Positions 1 to 7,649 are shown, numbered from the stretch's first letter. The stretch is DNA of 16,527 nucleotides from an uncultured Peptococcaceae bacterium (GCA_934229395.1 CAKQDL010000043.1:1-16527), one strand, 5' to 3'. A program made the numbers and translations. The notes: generated by a model from the sequence alone, not told the origin.

Positions 1-76
1 ACCTTCCCCCTCAAGGGGGAAGGCTTCACGAATGCATACACGTCTATGCTGAAAACATACCTTTTTCGACACACTG
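1..76 (-). repeat. Partial MITE-like element (copy A)
   Basis: The reverse complement of this stretch matches the left 76 bases of the complete element at 9559-9835 at 69 of 76 positions by my hand count, with no gaps. It starts (minus strand) with CAGTGTGTCGAAAAAGG and includes the perfect 9-bp hairpin CCTTCCCCC/GGGGGAAGG. The body runs off the left edge of the window, so the other end is not seen. The terminus at base 76 directly abuts a terminator hairpin. It is non-coding. Confidence 0.85.
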
Positions 77-103
77 AAAGCTCCTCTGTTTTGAGGAGCT
101 TTT
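77..103 (+). terminator. Intrinsic terminator hairpin beside element copy A
   Basis: There is a perfect 10-bp stem, AAAGCTCCTC / GAGGAGCTTT, with loop TGTTTT. It is followed on the plus strand by TTTTA. On the minus strand only three T precede the element end CAG, so the hairpin seems better suited to plus-strand transcripts arriving from left of the window. It could still stop the minus-strand surface protein gene that ends at 114. Confidence 0.6.
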
Positions 104-113
104 ACTTTAAGCA

Positions 114-1526
114 TTAAATATCTACGCTATGGTTAGGGTCGCTGCTTGTCCAAATTTCGTTGTTGTCACCATCTAAGACGTAGGTATGCCAGATGGAAAC
201 TTCAGTTACAGTTGAAGAAGCGGTATCCGTGAAGACATTAATTGTTTTGTTATTGGTGTTTGGTGTGGTATCACGATTTAAGAGTCGGCACATTTCGCCT
301 GCGAAGGTTTGACGTGCTGTTCTAATGGTTGGATCGGTAGAATCATAGATACCGCCATTGGTGAGGTCATAACCACAGGTCTTGAGCATCTTACCGAGTT
401 GGTAGCGTGTTGCTACCATACGGTTGACGTTAATGGCGTATTCGTAATCACGACCAAGCTGCTTGTTACCGCCGTAGGTGACATCTTCTAGGCTTACTGC
501 CTTAATGGCACCCATGAAGCAAACTGGCTTGCCGTACCATTCGTTCTTTGGCCATGCATCAGACAGACTGCTAATGGCATCAGTCAGGCTTCTGCCGTTC
601 AAGAGTTTGCTTCTTTGCTCTGCGGTCAAGCCACGAGCGATGACGGCACAAGCTTCTTCTAGGCTGAGATACTTATATTTTTCGGTCATGGTTGGCCACC
701 ATTCCATTTGTCCATCTACTGAATAACCAGAGAAGAGCTTTTGGTGGTCATCGGTGGTTGGTTTTGGTTGGGACATGACGATTGGTGTTGCATCGGCAAA
801 TACGTCATCATAGTTGTCGCTGGTTGCTGTGGCTCTGTTTTCGTAGCTGTAACTAGCGCCGTCAGATGCAAATCTGAGTTTGAAGGTGATGGTTCTGGTA
901 GCACCTGGTTTCATATCGCCAATAGGAATTTCTAGGCAATCTTGGGTTGCGCCTAGGGTGTAGACATAGCCACTACCCCATGCTCTTGCGACACCGTCCA
1001 CTTTAACAGAATCAGCGTAGAGGGTGGTACGGCTTGCAACGAGATAATCAACGACCTTTACATTTTCCCAAGTTTTGTCAGTGGTGTTTTCCAACTTAAT
1101 GGTGTAGACGTTGGTTGGATCTGCTGTAAGATCTACCACTGTCTTTTGGGTTGTTTTGGTAATGGTAGGAACATCATTAGTTGGATTAGAATCCTCTGGA
1201 ATGGTCGTTGGGTCTACTTTGACAACTGGTGGTACTTTGACGGAGCTGTCGGTAGCACCTACGGAGCCATTTTGTCCGTTGGCTTGTGCTGTGTTGGTTA
1301 AGGTGATGGTGTTTTCTTCAATCTGATTTGGTAGTGGGAATTTGCCCCAATCTACCCAGATGGTCTTTTGGACACCAGAGCTAATCATGACTTCGTAGGT
1401 TACCTTGACGGTATCGCCTGCTGCGATGTTGCCAATAGGTACGCCAATGGAGTTGCCATTCTTGACGTAGTCGCTGGATTGATAGCCATCTACATAAGGG
1501 CCGAGGAATGGCATCATTGATGGCAT
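114..1526 (-). CDS. DUF11-repeat surface protein with SLH-like C-terminus, 5'-truncated
   Basis: The 470-residue open frame is the C-terminal part of a larger cell-surface protein. Residues 1-100 hold the end of one DUF11-type beta-sandwich repeat (GNIAAGDTVKVTYEV). A proline/threonine linker follows, then a full DUF11-like repeat at about 125-255 (IGDMKPGATRTITFKL, ENRATATSDNY). Residues 285-470 look like divergent S-layer-homology motifs (LSLEEACAVIARGL, TFAGEMCRLLNRD, INVFTD), which would bind the cell wall. There is no signal peptide, and a stop codon lies two codons before the ATG, so the natural start is missing. The coding region ends at the junction with a transposase fragment near 1519-1530. 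The ATG used here is probably internal to the original gene. It is likely not expressed from a native promoter. The family call rests on pattern recognition; the substrate or ligand is unknown. Confidence 0.7.
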   Translation of the reverse strand: MPSMMPFLGPYVDGYQSSDYVKNGNSIGVPIGNIAAGDTVKVTYEVMISSGVQKTIWVDWGKFPLPNQIEENTITLTNTAQANGQNGSVGATDSSVKVPPVVKVDPTTIPEDSNPTNDVPTITKTTQKTVVDLTADPTNVYTIKLENTTDKTWENVKVVDYLVASRTTLYADSVKVDGVARAWGSGYVYTLGATQDCLEIPIGDMKPGATRTITFKLRFASDGASYSYENRATATSDNYDDVFADATPIVMSQPKPTTDDHQKLFSGYSVDGQMEWWPTMTEKYKYLSLEEACAVIARGLTAEQRSKLLNGRSLTDAISSLSDAWPKNEWYGKPVCFMGAIKAVSLEDVTYGGNKQLGRDYEYAINVNRMVATRYQLGKMLKTCGYDLTNGGIYDSTDPTIRTARQTFAGEMCRLLNRDTTPNTNNKTINVFTDTASSTVTEVSIWHTYVLDGDNNEIWTSSDPNHSVDI

Positions 1527-1932
1527 TCCTCATTTTTCAACGATTAGCTATAACTTTAAACACCGGTTCACCCCAGATACCATTGAAGCAATCTTTCGAT
1601 GGGTATTGAATCTTGCTGCTGAGGGCGGTTACCTAGACACTTATGCTGTGTTTATCGATGGCACACATATTAAAGCTAATGCCAATATGAAAAAGAAAGC
1701 CAAAAAGATAGTTCCTAAAGAGGCAAAACGATACACCACACAATTACAAAAAGAAATAAACGAAGATCGAGAAGGACACGGCAAGAAGCCGTTTGATTTC
1801 GATGATAATCCTCCAAAAGAAGAAAAGGAGCGCACAGTATCTACAACAGATCCAGATAGTGGCGTCTTCGTAAAAAGTGAGCACAAAAGAGGTTTTGCTT
1901 ACGACAGACTGAGCGTTCCACCGCTAGGGTGA
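1519..1932 (+). pseudogene. IS1182-family transposase fragment
   Basis: Reading from 1519 in the same frame as the ATG at 1606 gives IPHFSTISYNFKHRF, then an AVFIDGTHIKANANMKKKA segment and TTDPDSGVFVKSEHK. These are characteristic of the central region of IS1182-family DDE transposases; the D of FIDGTHIKANAN belongs to the catalytic core. Family proteins are about 450-550 aa; this remnant has about 128 recognisable residues and lacks both the N-terminus and the C-terminal part with the last acidic residue. Homology stops at about 1903 (HKRGFAYD). The last codons to the TGA at 1930-1932 come from the adjoining repeat end and terminator hairpin. It is inactive. At its left end it is joined head-to-head with the truncated surface protein gene. 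Confidence 0.88.
1902..1911 (-). repeat. Element terminus motif (copy D)
   Basis: The minus strand reads CAGTCTGTCG, matching the CAGNNTGTCG terminus of the elements at 1-76 and 9559-9835, and it sits directly against the hairpin starting at 1913. The sequence inward of the motif is transposase coding sequence and does not continue the A-rich part of the other copies, so only the terminal ten bases are shared. Confidence 0.5.
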
Positions 1933-1944
1933 AACGCCTTTTTT
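1913..1944 (+). terminator. Intrinsic terminator, plus-strand direction
   Basis: A 10-bp stem GCGTTCCACC / GGTGAAACGC with one mismatch and a 5-nt loop is followed by six T (1939-1944). The T-run overlaps the stop codon of the convergent gene at 1943. On the minus strand the hairpin is followed by CTCAGTCTG instead of a T-run, so it is a poor terminator for that gene. Confidence 0.75.
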
Positions 1945-3709
1945 ATCGCTCGAGCACTTCCTTACTATGAAGGAGGGTATCGTCTATTAAAATGTCGATG
2001 GTCCACTCGCCTTTTAGGTGGTCGACTGGGATGGCCCAGTTGAGTTGGCGTTCTATGCCGCCGGCGTAGGTGTAAATCCATTCGGCGCCGAAGGGCTTGC
2101 GGTTGGTTACGAGGAAGTATTGGTGCTTTTCCTCACCCTTGCGCAAAATGAGGACGCAAGCTTCTCCCTTAAAGAAGCTGCCGCTCAAGTAGAGGCGCGT
2201 GTCATCTTGCCAAAATTCAATGGTCATTTCGTCTTCAAGCTGGCCCTCGTCTGCAACTGGAAGGTCAATGTCTACCTCAAAAGATGGGGCCCATTGGCCA
2301 TAAATATGGCATTGCTTTTGGATGCTATCTTGGCCTGTTGGTGTGAAGAGAGCGGCAGCGGCAAGGTTGGTTGCTGCCTTTAGGTGAGCACGCCTTTCTT
2401 TTTCGTGATAGAGCATCACATGGGCTTCAAGCTTGAGATCGTTTTGACGCTTTAACGCCAAGACTCCAGGCACAACGGAGTCGCTGTTGCTTGCACCACC
2501 GGCCAACACGAGCACGTTTTCGCCATAAAAACCAAGGTCGCAAAGAATTGGTGATACCAAACCTTTATCGTTATCAAGGAAGGTTTGACCCTTATCAGTG
2601 GTGGTGTCCAGCTTACACACCTCATAAGGCTGGGAGGGCTTGCGTTCTCCCTTTGGATAGCGGTGAGCGTTGACATAATAAAGGGCACCGTCGTTTTTGG
2701 TAACACCGTAGGCCTCTTCGAGGGTGCCTTTATGAAGAGGCGTTTTACACAAGGCTACAGCCTTTTCACCAAGCTGGCTCACATCGCCTATAAGATTTGT
2801 AACCTCTGCCGTTATGGCATCAACGACAACAACAAGGTTTTGAGCCAAGCCACTCAAATAGAGGGCATTTTCTTCCTTGCAATAACGCAGGCTTGCGCCT
2901 TGGAACCAATCGCTCCCGCTTTGGCCGCCACTGCCGCCTATTGGTGGGAGGATGGTTTTTAAATCGAGCCTTTTTGTCATTTCTCCATTGTCGCGATTCA
3001 GCCACACAAGGCTATCTCTCAGGGTGCCTTGCCAAGCGGCTTGAGAAATAGCAACGATTTCCTCATCCAAAAGGGCAAAATCGCCAATAAAGCCATCTTC
3101 AAAACGGTATTCCTTGTAAACAAAGCCCAATAAATCCATTTCCCAAATGGCCACGCCACTGTTTGGTGGTGCCAATTGCCCTGGTGCGCCACAGAGAAAT
3201 CGCCCCTTACCAATCGGCTTGATGGCATGGCTCAGGCTTTCTGTACAAAGCCAAGAAAGCTCGCCGTAAGCGTTCACACCAAGGGCTGGTCCTTCTCCAT
3301 CAGCGGCTGCCACGAGCAGGAGGTTATTCTCTGGCAATTGGCCCTCAAAGGCAAGCTCGGGCACATTGCTTAGAGTTTGGGCGCCAAAGGTATGCGAAAA
3401 ACGACTTCCCTGATTACCTTCTCCCTCCACCACTGCACCGCCTAATGCAATCGGAAGCGCCAGAGGATGAAAGACCCTTGGCAGAGTTTTAAAACTGAGA
3501 TAGACGTGATTTTGCGCATCCCGAAGCGTGATATCAAAGCTTTCCTCTTCCTCGGTATCAAACACCATAAGGGCCGAGAGCGGTGTGTGACCCAAAGGGT
3601 TCATAATCACAAGGGGATGCTCAGGTGTGCGCGCCTCGCTCATATAAGTGTCCACAACGTCTGACCATTTTTGTCCTTGCTTGTAGGGCATGGTTTCTAC
3701 ATACTTCAT
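1943..3709 (-). CDS. Arylsulfotransferase (ASST)-like protein lacking catalytic residues
   Basis: This 588-aa protein has the layout of arylsulfate sulfotransferase. An N-terminal Ig-like region (about 33-65, VIMNPLGHTPLSALMVF) matches the ASST start VIVDPYGNAPLTALV. A six-bladed-propeller region follows, with MDLLGFVYKEYRF, RDSLVWLNRDNGEMTKRLDL-type and DWFQGASLRY segments in ASST order. The residues that handle sulfate in the E. coli enzyme are not conserved. The family W-x-H-x-N-S is WFQGAS (268-273), the S-S-R-H-Q segment is SGLAQN (286-291), and the Q-H-T segment carrying the sulfated histidine has no matching histidine. There is no signal peptide, whereas the E. coli enzyme is periplasmic. 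The ATG overlaps the upstream gene's stop (ATGA), so the two are translationally coupled. I infer a cytoplasmic propeller with a binding or structural role; transferase activity is unlikely. The ligand is unknown. Confidence 0.75.
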   Translation of the reverse strand: MKYVETMPYKQGQKWSDVVDTYMSEARTPEHPLVIMNPLGHTPLSALMVFDTEEEESFDITLRDAQNHVYLSFKTLPRVFHPLALPIALGGAVVEGEGNQGSRFSHTFGAQTLSNVPELAFEGQLPENNLLLVAAADGEGPALGVNAYGELSWLCTESLSHAIKPIGKGRFLCGAPGQLAPPNSGVAIWEMDLLGFVYKEYRFEDGFIGDFALLDEEIVAISQAAWQGTLRDSLVWLNRDNGEMTKRLDLKTILPPIGGSGGQSGSDWFQGASLRYCKEENALYLSGLAQNLVVVVDAITAEVTNLIGDVSQLGEKAVALCKTPLHKGTLEEAYGVTKNDGALYYVNAHRYPKGERKPSQPYEVCKLDTTTDKGQTFLDNDKGLVSPILCDLGFYGENVLVLAGGASNSDSVVPGVLALKRQNDLKLEAHVMLYHEKERRAHLKAATNLAAAALFTPTGQDSIQKQCHIYGQWAPSFEVDIDLPVADEGQLEDEMTIEFWQDDTRLYLSGSFFKGEACVLILRKGEEKHQYFLVTNRKPFGAEWIYTYAGGIERQLNWAIPVDHLKGEWTIDILIDDTLLHSKEVLER

Positions 3710-4287
3710 GCATGCGCTCCTTTTCTAAGTGTCTCTAGGACAGCTGTGAGTCTCTCTTGCACCTGCATGACGACCTCAACGGGAATTTCTACCTTACCAA
3801 CGTGAGAAAGCATATCGCGTGCCATATCAAGCTCACGCTCAAAGGCCATCCACGCGAGAATTGGATAATCGTTCTTTGAAAGGGTCTCTGCCTTTTCCAC
3901 CGTCTTAGCCAAGCGCATGATGGCCCCCATGAAGGCGTGCTCCTCTTCTACATCGCCAATGAGCTTTTTGAGCGTCCAATCCTTGTTTTTGTCGGTGACC
4001 ATGCATTTGTGGTCTATGCGCACCTTATGGGCACGGAGGGTGGCCAAAAGTGGATCAATGGCCAAATCGTCCACATCCATGATGAGAAACGGCGCGCCTT
4101 CCTCGACCTCGCTCGGAGAAAAGCCGCTCATGTCCATAGGCGCGATGGCACCTAGGCAAGTAGTCAGTGTTTTTTCGATGTCATCATCGCCAAGCAAGCA
4201 AATGCTTTGGCCAGCGCGGTCGGCTGCGTCTACAAAGGCCTGCTGCATTTCTTTGGCTAGGGTGTTGAGTTTATAGATGTATAGCAT
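3706..4287 (-). CDS. DUF3783 domain-containing protein
   Basis: A 193-aa soluble protein. Residues about 62-115 (APFLIMDVDDLAIDPLLATLR, then HKCMVTDKNKDWTLKKLIGDVEEEH) match the DUF3783 pattern, in which a core is followed by a conserved T..N..W.L..L...E segment. The C-terminal 75 residues are predicted helical and charged. The start is ATG at 4287, because AGGAGGCG lies 5 nt before it; a longer frame to 4338 would run back through the upstream terminator. It is first in a two-gene operon with the ASST-like gene, with which it overlaps by 4 bp. A weak promoter (TTGGGG, 17 bp, TAAGAT) may overlap the preceding terminator. No biochemical function is known to me for DUF3783. Confidence 0.75.
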   Translation of the reverse strand: MLYIYKLNTLAKEMQQAFVDAADRAGQSICLLGDDDIEKTLTTCLGAIAPMDMSGFSPSEVEEGAPFLIMDVDDLAIDPLLATLRAHKVRIDHKCMVTDKNKDWTLKKLIGDVEEEHAFMGAIMRLAKTVEKAETLSKNDYPILAWMAFERELDMARDMLSHVGKVEIPVEVVMQVQERLTAVLETLRKGAHA

Positions 4288-4319
4288 AGTATCGCCTCCT
4301 ATTTTGTCTATCTTAACAC

Positions 4320-4354
4320 AAAAAATGCACAGCCCCAAGATGCAGGACTGTGCA
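4320..4354 (-). terminator. Intrinsic terminator of the yccA-like gene
   Basis: On the minus strand the stem TGCACAGTCC / GGGGCTGTGCA has one mismatch and is followed by TTTTTTGTGTT. It begins 5 nt after the stop codon of the Bax-inhibitor-like gene. Unlike the terminators at 77, 1913, 9526 and 16427 it carries no CAGNNTGTCG motif. Confidence 0.88.
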
Positions 4355-4359
4355 AAATA

Positions 4360-5034
4360 TTAATTGTCGGATGCAAACATCGCCAAGAGACGAAGCACAT
4401 ACAAGAAGATGTTGATAAAATCGAGGAAGAGGTTCAAAACCATCATTGGCACGTCAGCCTCGGTCATCATGCCAGAGCGCATCACTTGGATGTCGTAGAG
4501 CACATAGCCGCTGAAGATGAAAATGCCGCCAGCGCAGATGGCAATTTGCAGGGCCGTTGCCTGAATAAAAATACCCACGATGGATACGAGCAAGAGAGCA
4601 ATCAGGCCCATAAAGAGGATGGAACCAAATTGGATGAAGTCACGCTCGGTGTGCTTGGCATAGGTAGCTAGGCCGAAAAAGAGCACAAAAGAAATGCCAA
4701 AGGCGGCAATCACAAGGTTGGCGCCAATGCTTTGGGTGTAATACATAAGGGTTGGGTAAAGGCCCACACCTTCAAGGGCAGCGAAGAAATACACAAAGCC
4801 CATAGAAAGACCGGCTGCCGTGCCATCCTTGCGACGTTGGAAGGCGCGTGCCACAAAGGCCACAATGAGCATCACCAGGCAAACAATTGGCATCATTGCT
4901 GCAATGGCTGGCGGGATGAACATCGCCCCAACGACCATACCGATGGTCATAACCAAGAGGGCTATTGAAAACTTCGACAAAACTTGCCCAGACAGGTCGC
5001 GCCCTGTATCTAGGTTGTAAATTGCATTTTCCAT
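4360..5034 (-). CDS. Bax inhibitor-1 / YccA family membrane protein
   Basis: A 224-aa polytopic membrane protein with about seven hydrophobic segments, starting at residues 25-43 (IALLVMTIGMVVGAMF). The C-terminal half carries the BI-1 family marks: SGYVLYDIQ with the conserved Asp near the sixth helix, and LNLFLDFINIFLYVLRLL in the last helix. These acidic residues form the pH-sensing pair in structurally studied homologues. Bacterial members are inner-membrane proteins proposed to act as calcium leak channels or to interact with FtsH. The start at 5034 is chosen because AGAAGGAG precedes it and because the promoter at 5074-5103 lies within the longer open frame. It appears monocistronic, with a promoter upstream and a terminator just after the stop. 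Confidence 0.93.
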   Translation of the reverse strand: MENAIYNLDTGRDLSGQVLSKFSIALLVMTIGMVVGAMFIPPAIAAMMPIVCLVMLIVAFVARAFQRRKDGTAAGLSMGFVYFFAALEGVGLYPTLMYYTQSIGANLVIAAFGISFVLFFGLATYAKHTERDFIQFGSILFMGLIALLLVSIVGIFIQATALQIAICAGGIFIFSGYVLYDIQVMRSGMMTEADVPMMVLNLFLDFINIFLYVLRLLAMFASDN

Positions 5035-5073
5035 AATTTTCTCCTTCTGTTTGATGCGTAAGATATTTCTTCT

Positions 5074-5103
5074 ATTATACACGACCCTTTCTCTATTTAA
5101 CAA
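5074..5103 (-). promoter_or_regulatory. Sigma-A-type promoter of the yccA-like gene
   Basis: On the minus strand, TTGTTA (5103-5098), an 18-bp spacer and a perfect TATAAT (5079-5074) lie about 40 bp upstream of the ATG at 5034. Confidence 0.75.
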
Positions 5104-5120
5104 CCGTTATTAATGATTGT

Positions 5121-5154
5121 AAACAAAAACACCCATCTCTGAGCGAAATGGGTG
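5121..5154 (-). terminator. Intrinsic terminator of the PBP gene
   Basis: On the minus strand a perfect 7-bp stem CACCCAT / ATGGGTG is followed by TTTTTGTTT. It begins 7 nt after the PBP stop codon. Confidence 0.85.
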
Positions 5155-5161
5155 CAAGAGT

Positions 5162-6976
5162 TTACTTTTCTTTTTTGTCGGCGTCATCGGTTTCGGCTTC
5201 AAAGCCGCTTGGCACGTATGGGCCGTTGCAGCTTTTGTAGAGCTCGGAAATAATGTTGCCCATATAGGTGGCGTTCACATCTGAGCCGCCACGATTTTCT
5301 ACGTAGTTGACCATCACGCACATGGTCCAGTTTGGATTGTTGAGGTCGCTGCCGCAAATCCAGCCACGGTTGGTGGAGCCATCTGAGCCAACCTCTGCTG
5401 TGCCTGTTTTGCACGACATTTTTGCCCCGTCAACATCAGCTGTTGGGTGCTGATCCGTTACAGCTACGCGGAGGGCATCGTTGATGAATTTGATGTCGCT
5501 CTCGGTGGCAACATTGTCAATCCAGACCTCTGGTTTTTCGTCTAGGGTATAGCAAGGCTTCATGATTTTGCCACCGTTTTGCAAAGAGGCATAGATGAGG
5601 GTTTGCTGAAGCGGTGAAATCATGACCTGATACTGACCATAGGCAGAGTCGGCAAGGCCTGTTTCGTGGCCATCCTTAATTTCGCCATAGGAGGTGATTT
5701 GGCTGGTATCGACCTTGTACGCACCTGGCACATCTACGCCGTAGCCTAGAGATTTCATACCACTGTTAAAGGCATCATAGCCCATGTCCAAGGCGGTGCG
5801 GGCAAAAAAGATGTTGTCGGAATACACCAAGGCATCCTTGAGGGTCACGGGACCATTGTATGGCACCACACGGTGGACCTTGTAGCTGCCCCAGTTACCC
5901 GGTGACCAATCCTCGCCATAGATTTCGTAGAAGCTGTCTTGGGTGAGGGTGCCATTTTTTAGGCCAATATAGGTGGTTGAAAGCTTTTGGGTGGAGCCTG
6001 GTGTGTACTTGGTGGCAAAAAGACCATTAGATGGTGCCACACCATTTTCTACTGCATTGTTGTAGTCCTCTTCGCTCATGTTTTCGTCCAACCAGTTGGT
6101 TGGATCGTAGCCACGGTCGACCATGGCCAAAACTTGGCCGGTGGATGGTTCCACCATCACAGCTGCAGCTTCTTCGCCGTCGAGCTGGGTGGCGCACACG
6201 CTTTGCACGCCGAGGTCGATGGTGGTGGTGATGTCCTCACCATCCTGTGGCTCGGTTTGCATGAGGATGGTTTCTGGATGGTCGCTCAAATAGGCCGTGA
6301 TGCCACTGGTGGCCACAAGTCTGTCTTGGTAGGCAGCCTCAAAGCCACTGCGCCCCACCTCGGTGCCAATTGGTACGTCTTTGGTGCGACCAGCTTCTAT
6401 GTCGCTTGCCGTTGCTGCACGCACATAGCCCACGCAGGATGCGGTGAGGGCGCCCATCGGGTACTGGCGCGCGCCGTTTTCGCCATCTTGGGCCAAGACC
6501 TCACCATTGCGGGCATAGATGGTGCCACGCTTGCCGGCAGTTGTTTCTACAACCATGGTGTTGTCAAAGTTTAAATCCTTCATAACAGCTGCCGGCGTCC
6601 ACAAAATGGCACCATCGTCACGCAAGGTGATGGTGGCTTCTGTATCCACATCGCCACTTGCTGTTTTTAGGGTGACTTCCGCATTGTAGACGGTTTCGCC
6701 TTCTTTGGAGGCTTCTTTGTCTACTTTGGCTTTTTTGTACTCCACACTTTCTACTGCCAAATTGGCATAGACCATGTTCATGCGCTCGGCCACCACCTCT
6801 TGGGTGATGCTGGCTTTGGTGTTTTCGTCCATGGCCTCGTAAATTTTGGCGGCATCCATGGATTCCAATACGTCAAAAGCACTCTCCACACGTGCCTTTT
6901 CTTCCTTGCTCATACAGCCTGTGAACAAAAGGCACAGGCACAGAGCGAGGCTCACTAATTTTATGCTTCTTTTCAT
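5162..6976 (-). CDS. Lipoprotein class B penicillin-binding protein (PBP3/MecA-like)
   Basis: A 604-aa D,D-transpeptidase that cross-links peptidoglycan on the outer face of the membrane. It begins with a lipoprotein signal (LFTGC, Cys21). An NTF2-like MecA_N domain (about 25-135) is followed by the PBP dimerisation region with the R-G-T-I-Y-x-R-x-G-x-x-L-A motif (150-162). The transpeptidase domain has all three active-site motifs: S328-T-Q-K331, S386-D-N388 and K523-T-G525. This arrangement matches MecA and Bacillus PbpC/PBP3, low-affinity class B enzymes that can tolerate beta-lactams; resistance here is not shown. There are no PASTA repeats. It lies 21 bp after the DJ-1-like gene on the same strand and probably shares its promoter. 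A short GGGG sits 3 bases before the ATG, a weak ribosome site. The C-terminus is a charged tail rich in Asp, Glu and Lys. Confidence 0.92.
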   Translation of the reverse strand: MKRSIKLVSLALCLCLLFTGCMSKEEKARVESAFDVLESMDAAKIYEAMDENTKASITQEVVAERMNMVYANLAVESVEYKKAKVDKEASKEGETVYNAEVTLKTASGDVDTEATITLRDDGAILWTPAAVMKDLNFDNTMVVETTAGKRGTIYARNGEVLAQDGENGARQYPMGALTASCVGYVRAATASDIEAGRTKDVPIGTEVGRSGFEAAYQDRLVATSGITAYLSDHPETILMQTEPQDGEDITTTIDLGVQSVCATQLDGEEAAAVMVEPSTGQVLAMVDRGYDPTNWLDENMSEEDYNNAVENGVAPSNGLFATKYTPGSTQKLSTTYIGLKNGTLTQDSFYEIYGEDWSPGNWGSYKVHRVVPYNGPVTLKDALVYSDNIFFARTALDMGYDAFNSGMKSLGYGVDVPGAYKVDTSQITSYGEIKDGHETGLADSAYGQYQVMISPLQQTLIYASLQNGGKIMKPCYTLDEKPEVWIDNVATESDIKFINDALRVAVTDQHPTADVDGAKMSCKTGTAEVGSDGSTNRGWICGSDLNNPNWTMCVMVNYVENRGGSDVNATYMGNIISELYKSCNGPYVPSGFEAETDDADKKEK

Positions 6977-6997
6977 TTCCCCACAATGACCTCTGTA

Positions 6998-7576
6998 TTA
7001 TAAACCAAGATTTTTTTCTACAATATCCATAACGACAGCAGACTTGACTTCCTTCATTTTTTCTTCGCCCATAAGCGCTTCTACCAAGGCCAAGGCAAAA
7101 TAGCCAGCAGCGCCAGCGCCACGAGAGGTAATCACATGGCCATCGACCACAACGGTGTCTTCGCTGAAAGCGCCAATTTCTTTGAGTTTTTCTTCCCAGC
7201 CTGGGTAGCAGGTGCAAGCCTTGTTGACCAAGATGCCTGCTGCATCCAACACGGCAGGACCAGCGCAAAGAGAAGTCATCCACTTGCTCTTTTCGTTCAT
7301 GGCACGAAGGAAGGCCATGACCTTTTCGTTGGCAATAAGATTTGGCACGCCTGGGAGACCCCCTGGCACAACAACCATGTCGTAATCGTCTGCTACGATG
7401 TCATCCAAGAAGGAATCGGCCTGCACCAACACGTTGTGGGCGCTTGGCACGGTGATGTCTTCGGTGGTGCTGATGATGTCCACCGTTACACCAGCGCGGC
7501 GCAAATAATCCACCGGTGTGAGGGCTTCGATTTCTTCGTAACCTGGGGCCAACAAAACACATACTCTTTTATCCAT
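6998..7576 (-). CDS. DJ-1/PfpI (ThiJ) family protein
   Basis: A 192-aa protein of the DJ-1 branch: APGYEEIEALTPVDYLRRAG at the N-terminus with the conserved Glu next to the active site (E14 or E15), VVVPGG at 68-73, and the nucleophile elbow around Cys104 in SLCAGPAVLDAAGIL. TSRGAGAAGYFALALVE near the end corresponds to the family's substrate-pocket strand. Bacterial relatives have been assigned glyoxalase, deglycase or redox-chaperone roles; which applies here cannot be told. The start at 7576 is set by AGGAGGTAA five bases upstream; a longer frame to 7639 would include the promoter. It is first of a likely two-gene unit with the PBP gene and is divergent from the thiamine-binding gene. Confidence 0.92.
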   Translation of the reverse strand: MDKRVCVLLAPGYEEIEALTPVDYLRRAGVTVDIISTTEDITVPSAHNVLVQADSFLDDIVADDYDMVVVPGGLPGVPNLIANEKVMAFLRAMNEKSKWMTSLCAGPAVLDAAGILVNKACTCYPGWEEKLKEIGAFSEDTVVVDGHVITSRGAGAAGYFALALVEALMGEEKMKEVKSAVVMDIVEKNLGL

Positions 7577-7606
7577 TGTATTACCTCCTATATCTCTGTG
7601 TGCATT

Positions 7607-7638
7607 TGTGGTATAATAACTAAGACTATTGTACCACA
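7607..7638. promoter_or_regulatory. Palindrome with back-to-back extended -10 boxes
   Basis: TGTGGTATAAT (plus, from 7607) and ATTGTACCACA form an 11-bp inverted repeat with one mismatch around a 10-nt centre. Each arm is itself an extended -10 (TGGTATAAT on plus, TGGTACAAT on minus). The minus arm has a TGGCAA at 16 bp spacing and is the likely DJ-1-operon promoter. The plus arm has no clear -35. It could alternatively be an operator. Confidence 0.6.
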
Positions 7639-7649
7639 TATAGTAAAAC

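Noticed and set aside
551..580. AGACAGACTG resembling the element end CGACAGACTG
   Set aside because: It lies inside the surface protein coding region, lacks the CG at the motif's end and has no terminator hairpin beside it.
5092..5129. TTTACA and related hexamers at 11-bp spacing upstream of the yccA-like gene (minus strand), resembling a Pho box
   Set aside because: Only one hexamer fits well, and it overlaps the T-run of the PBP terminator; the resemblance is probably due to AT-rich sequence.
5987..6574. 195-codon plus-strand open frame
   Set aside because: It is antisense to the well-supported PBP gene and has no protein-like motifs.
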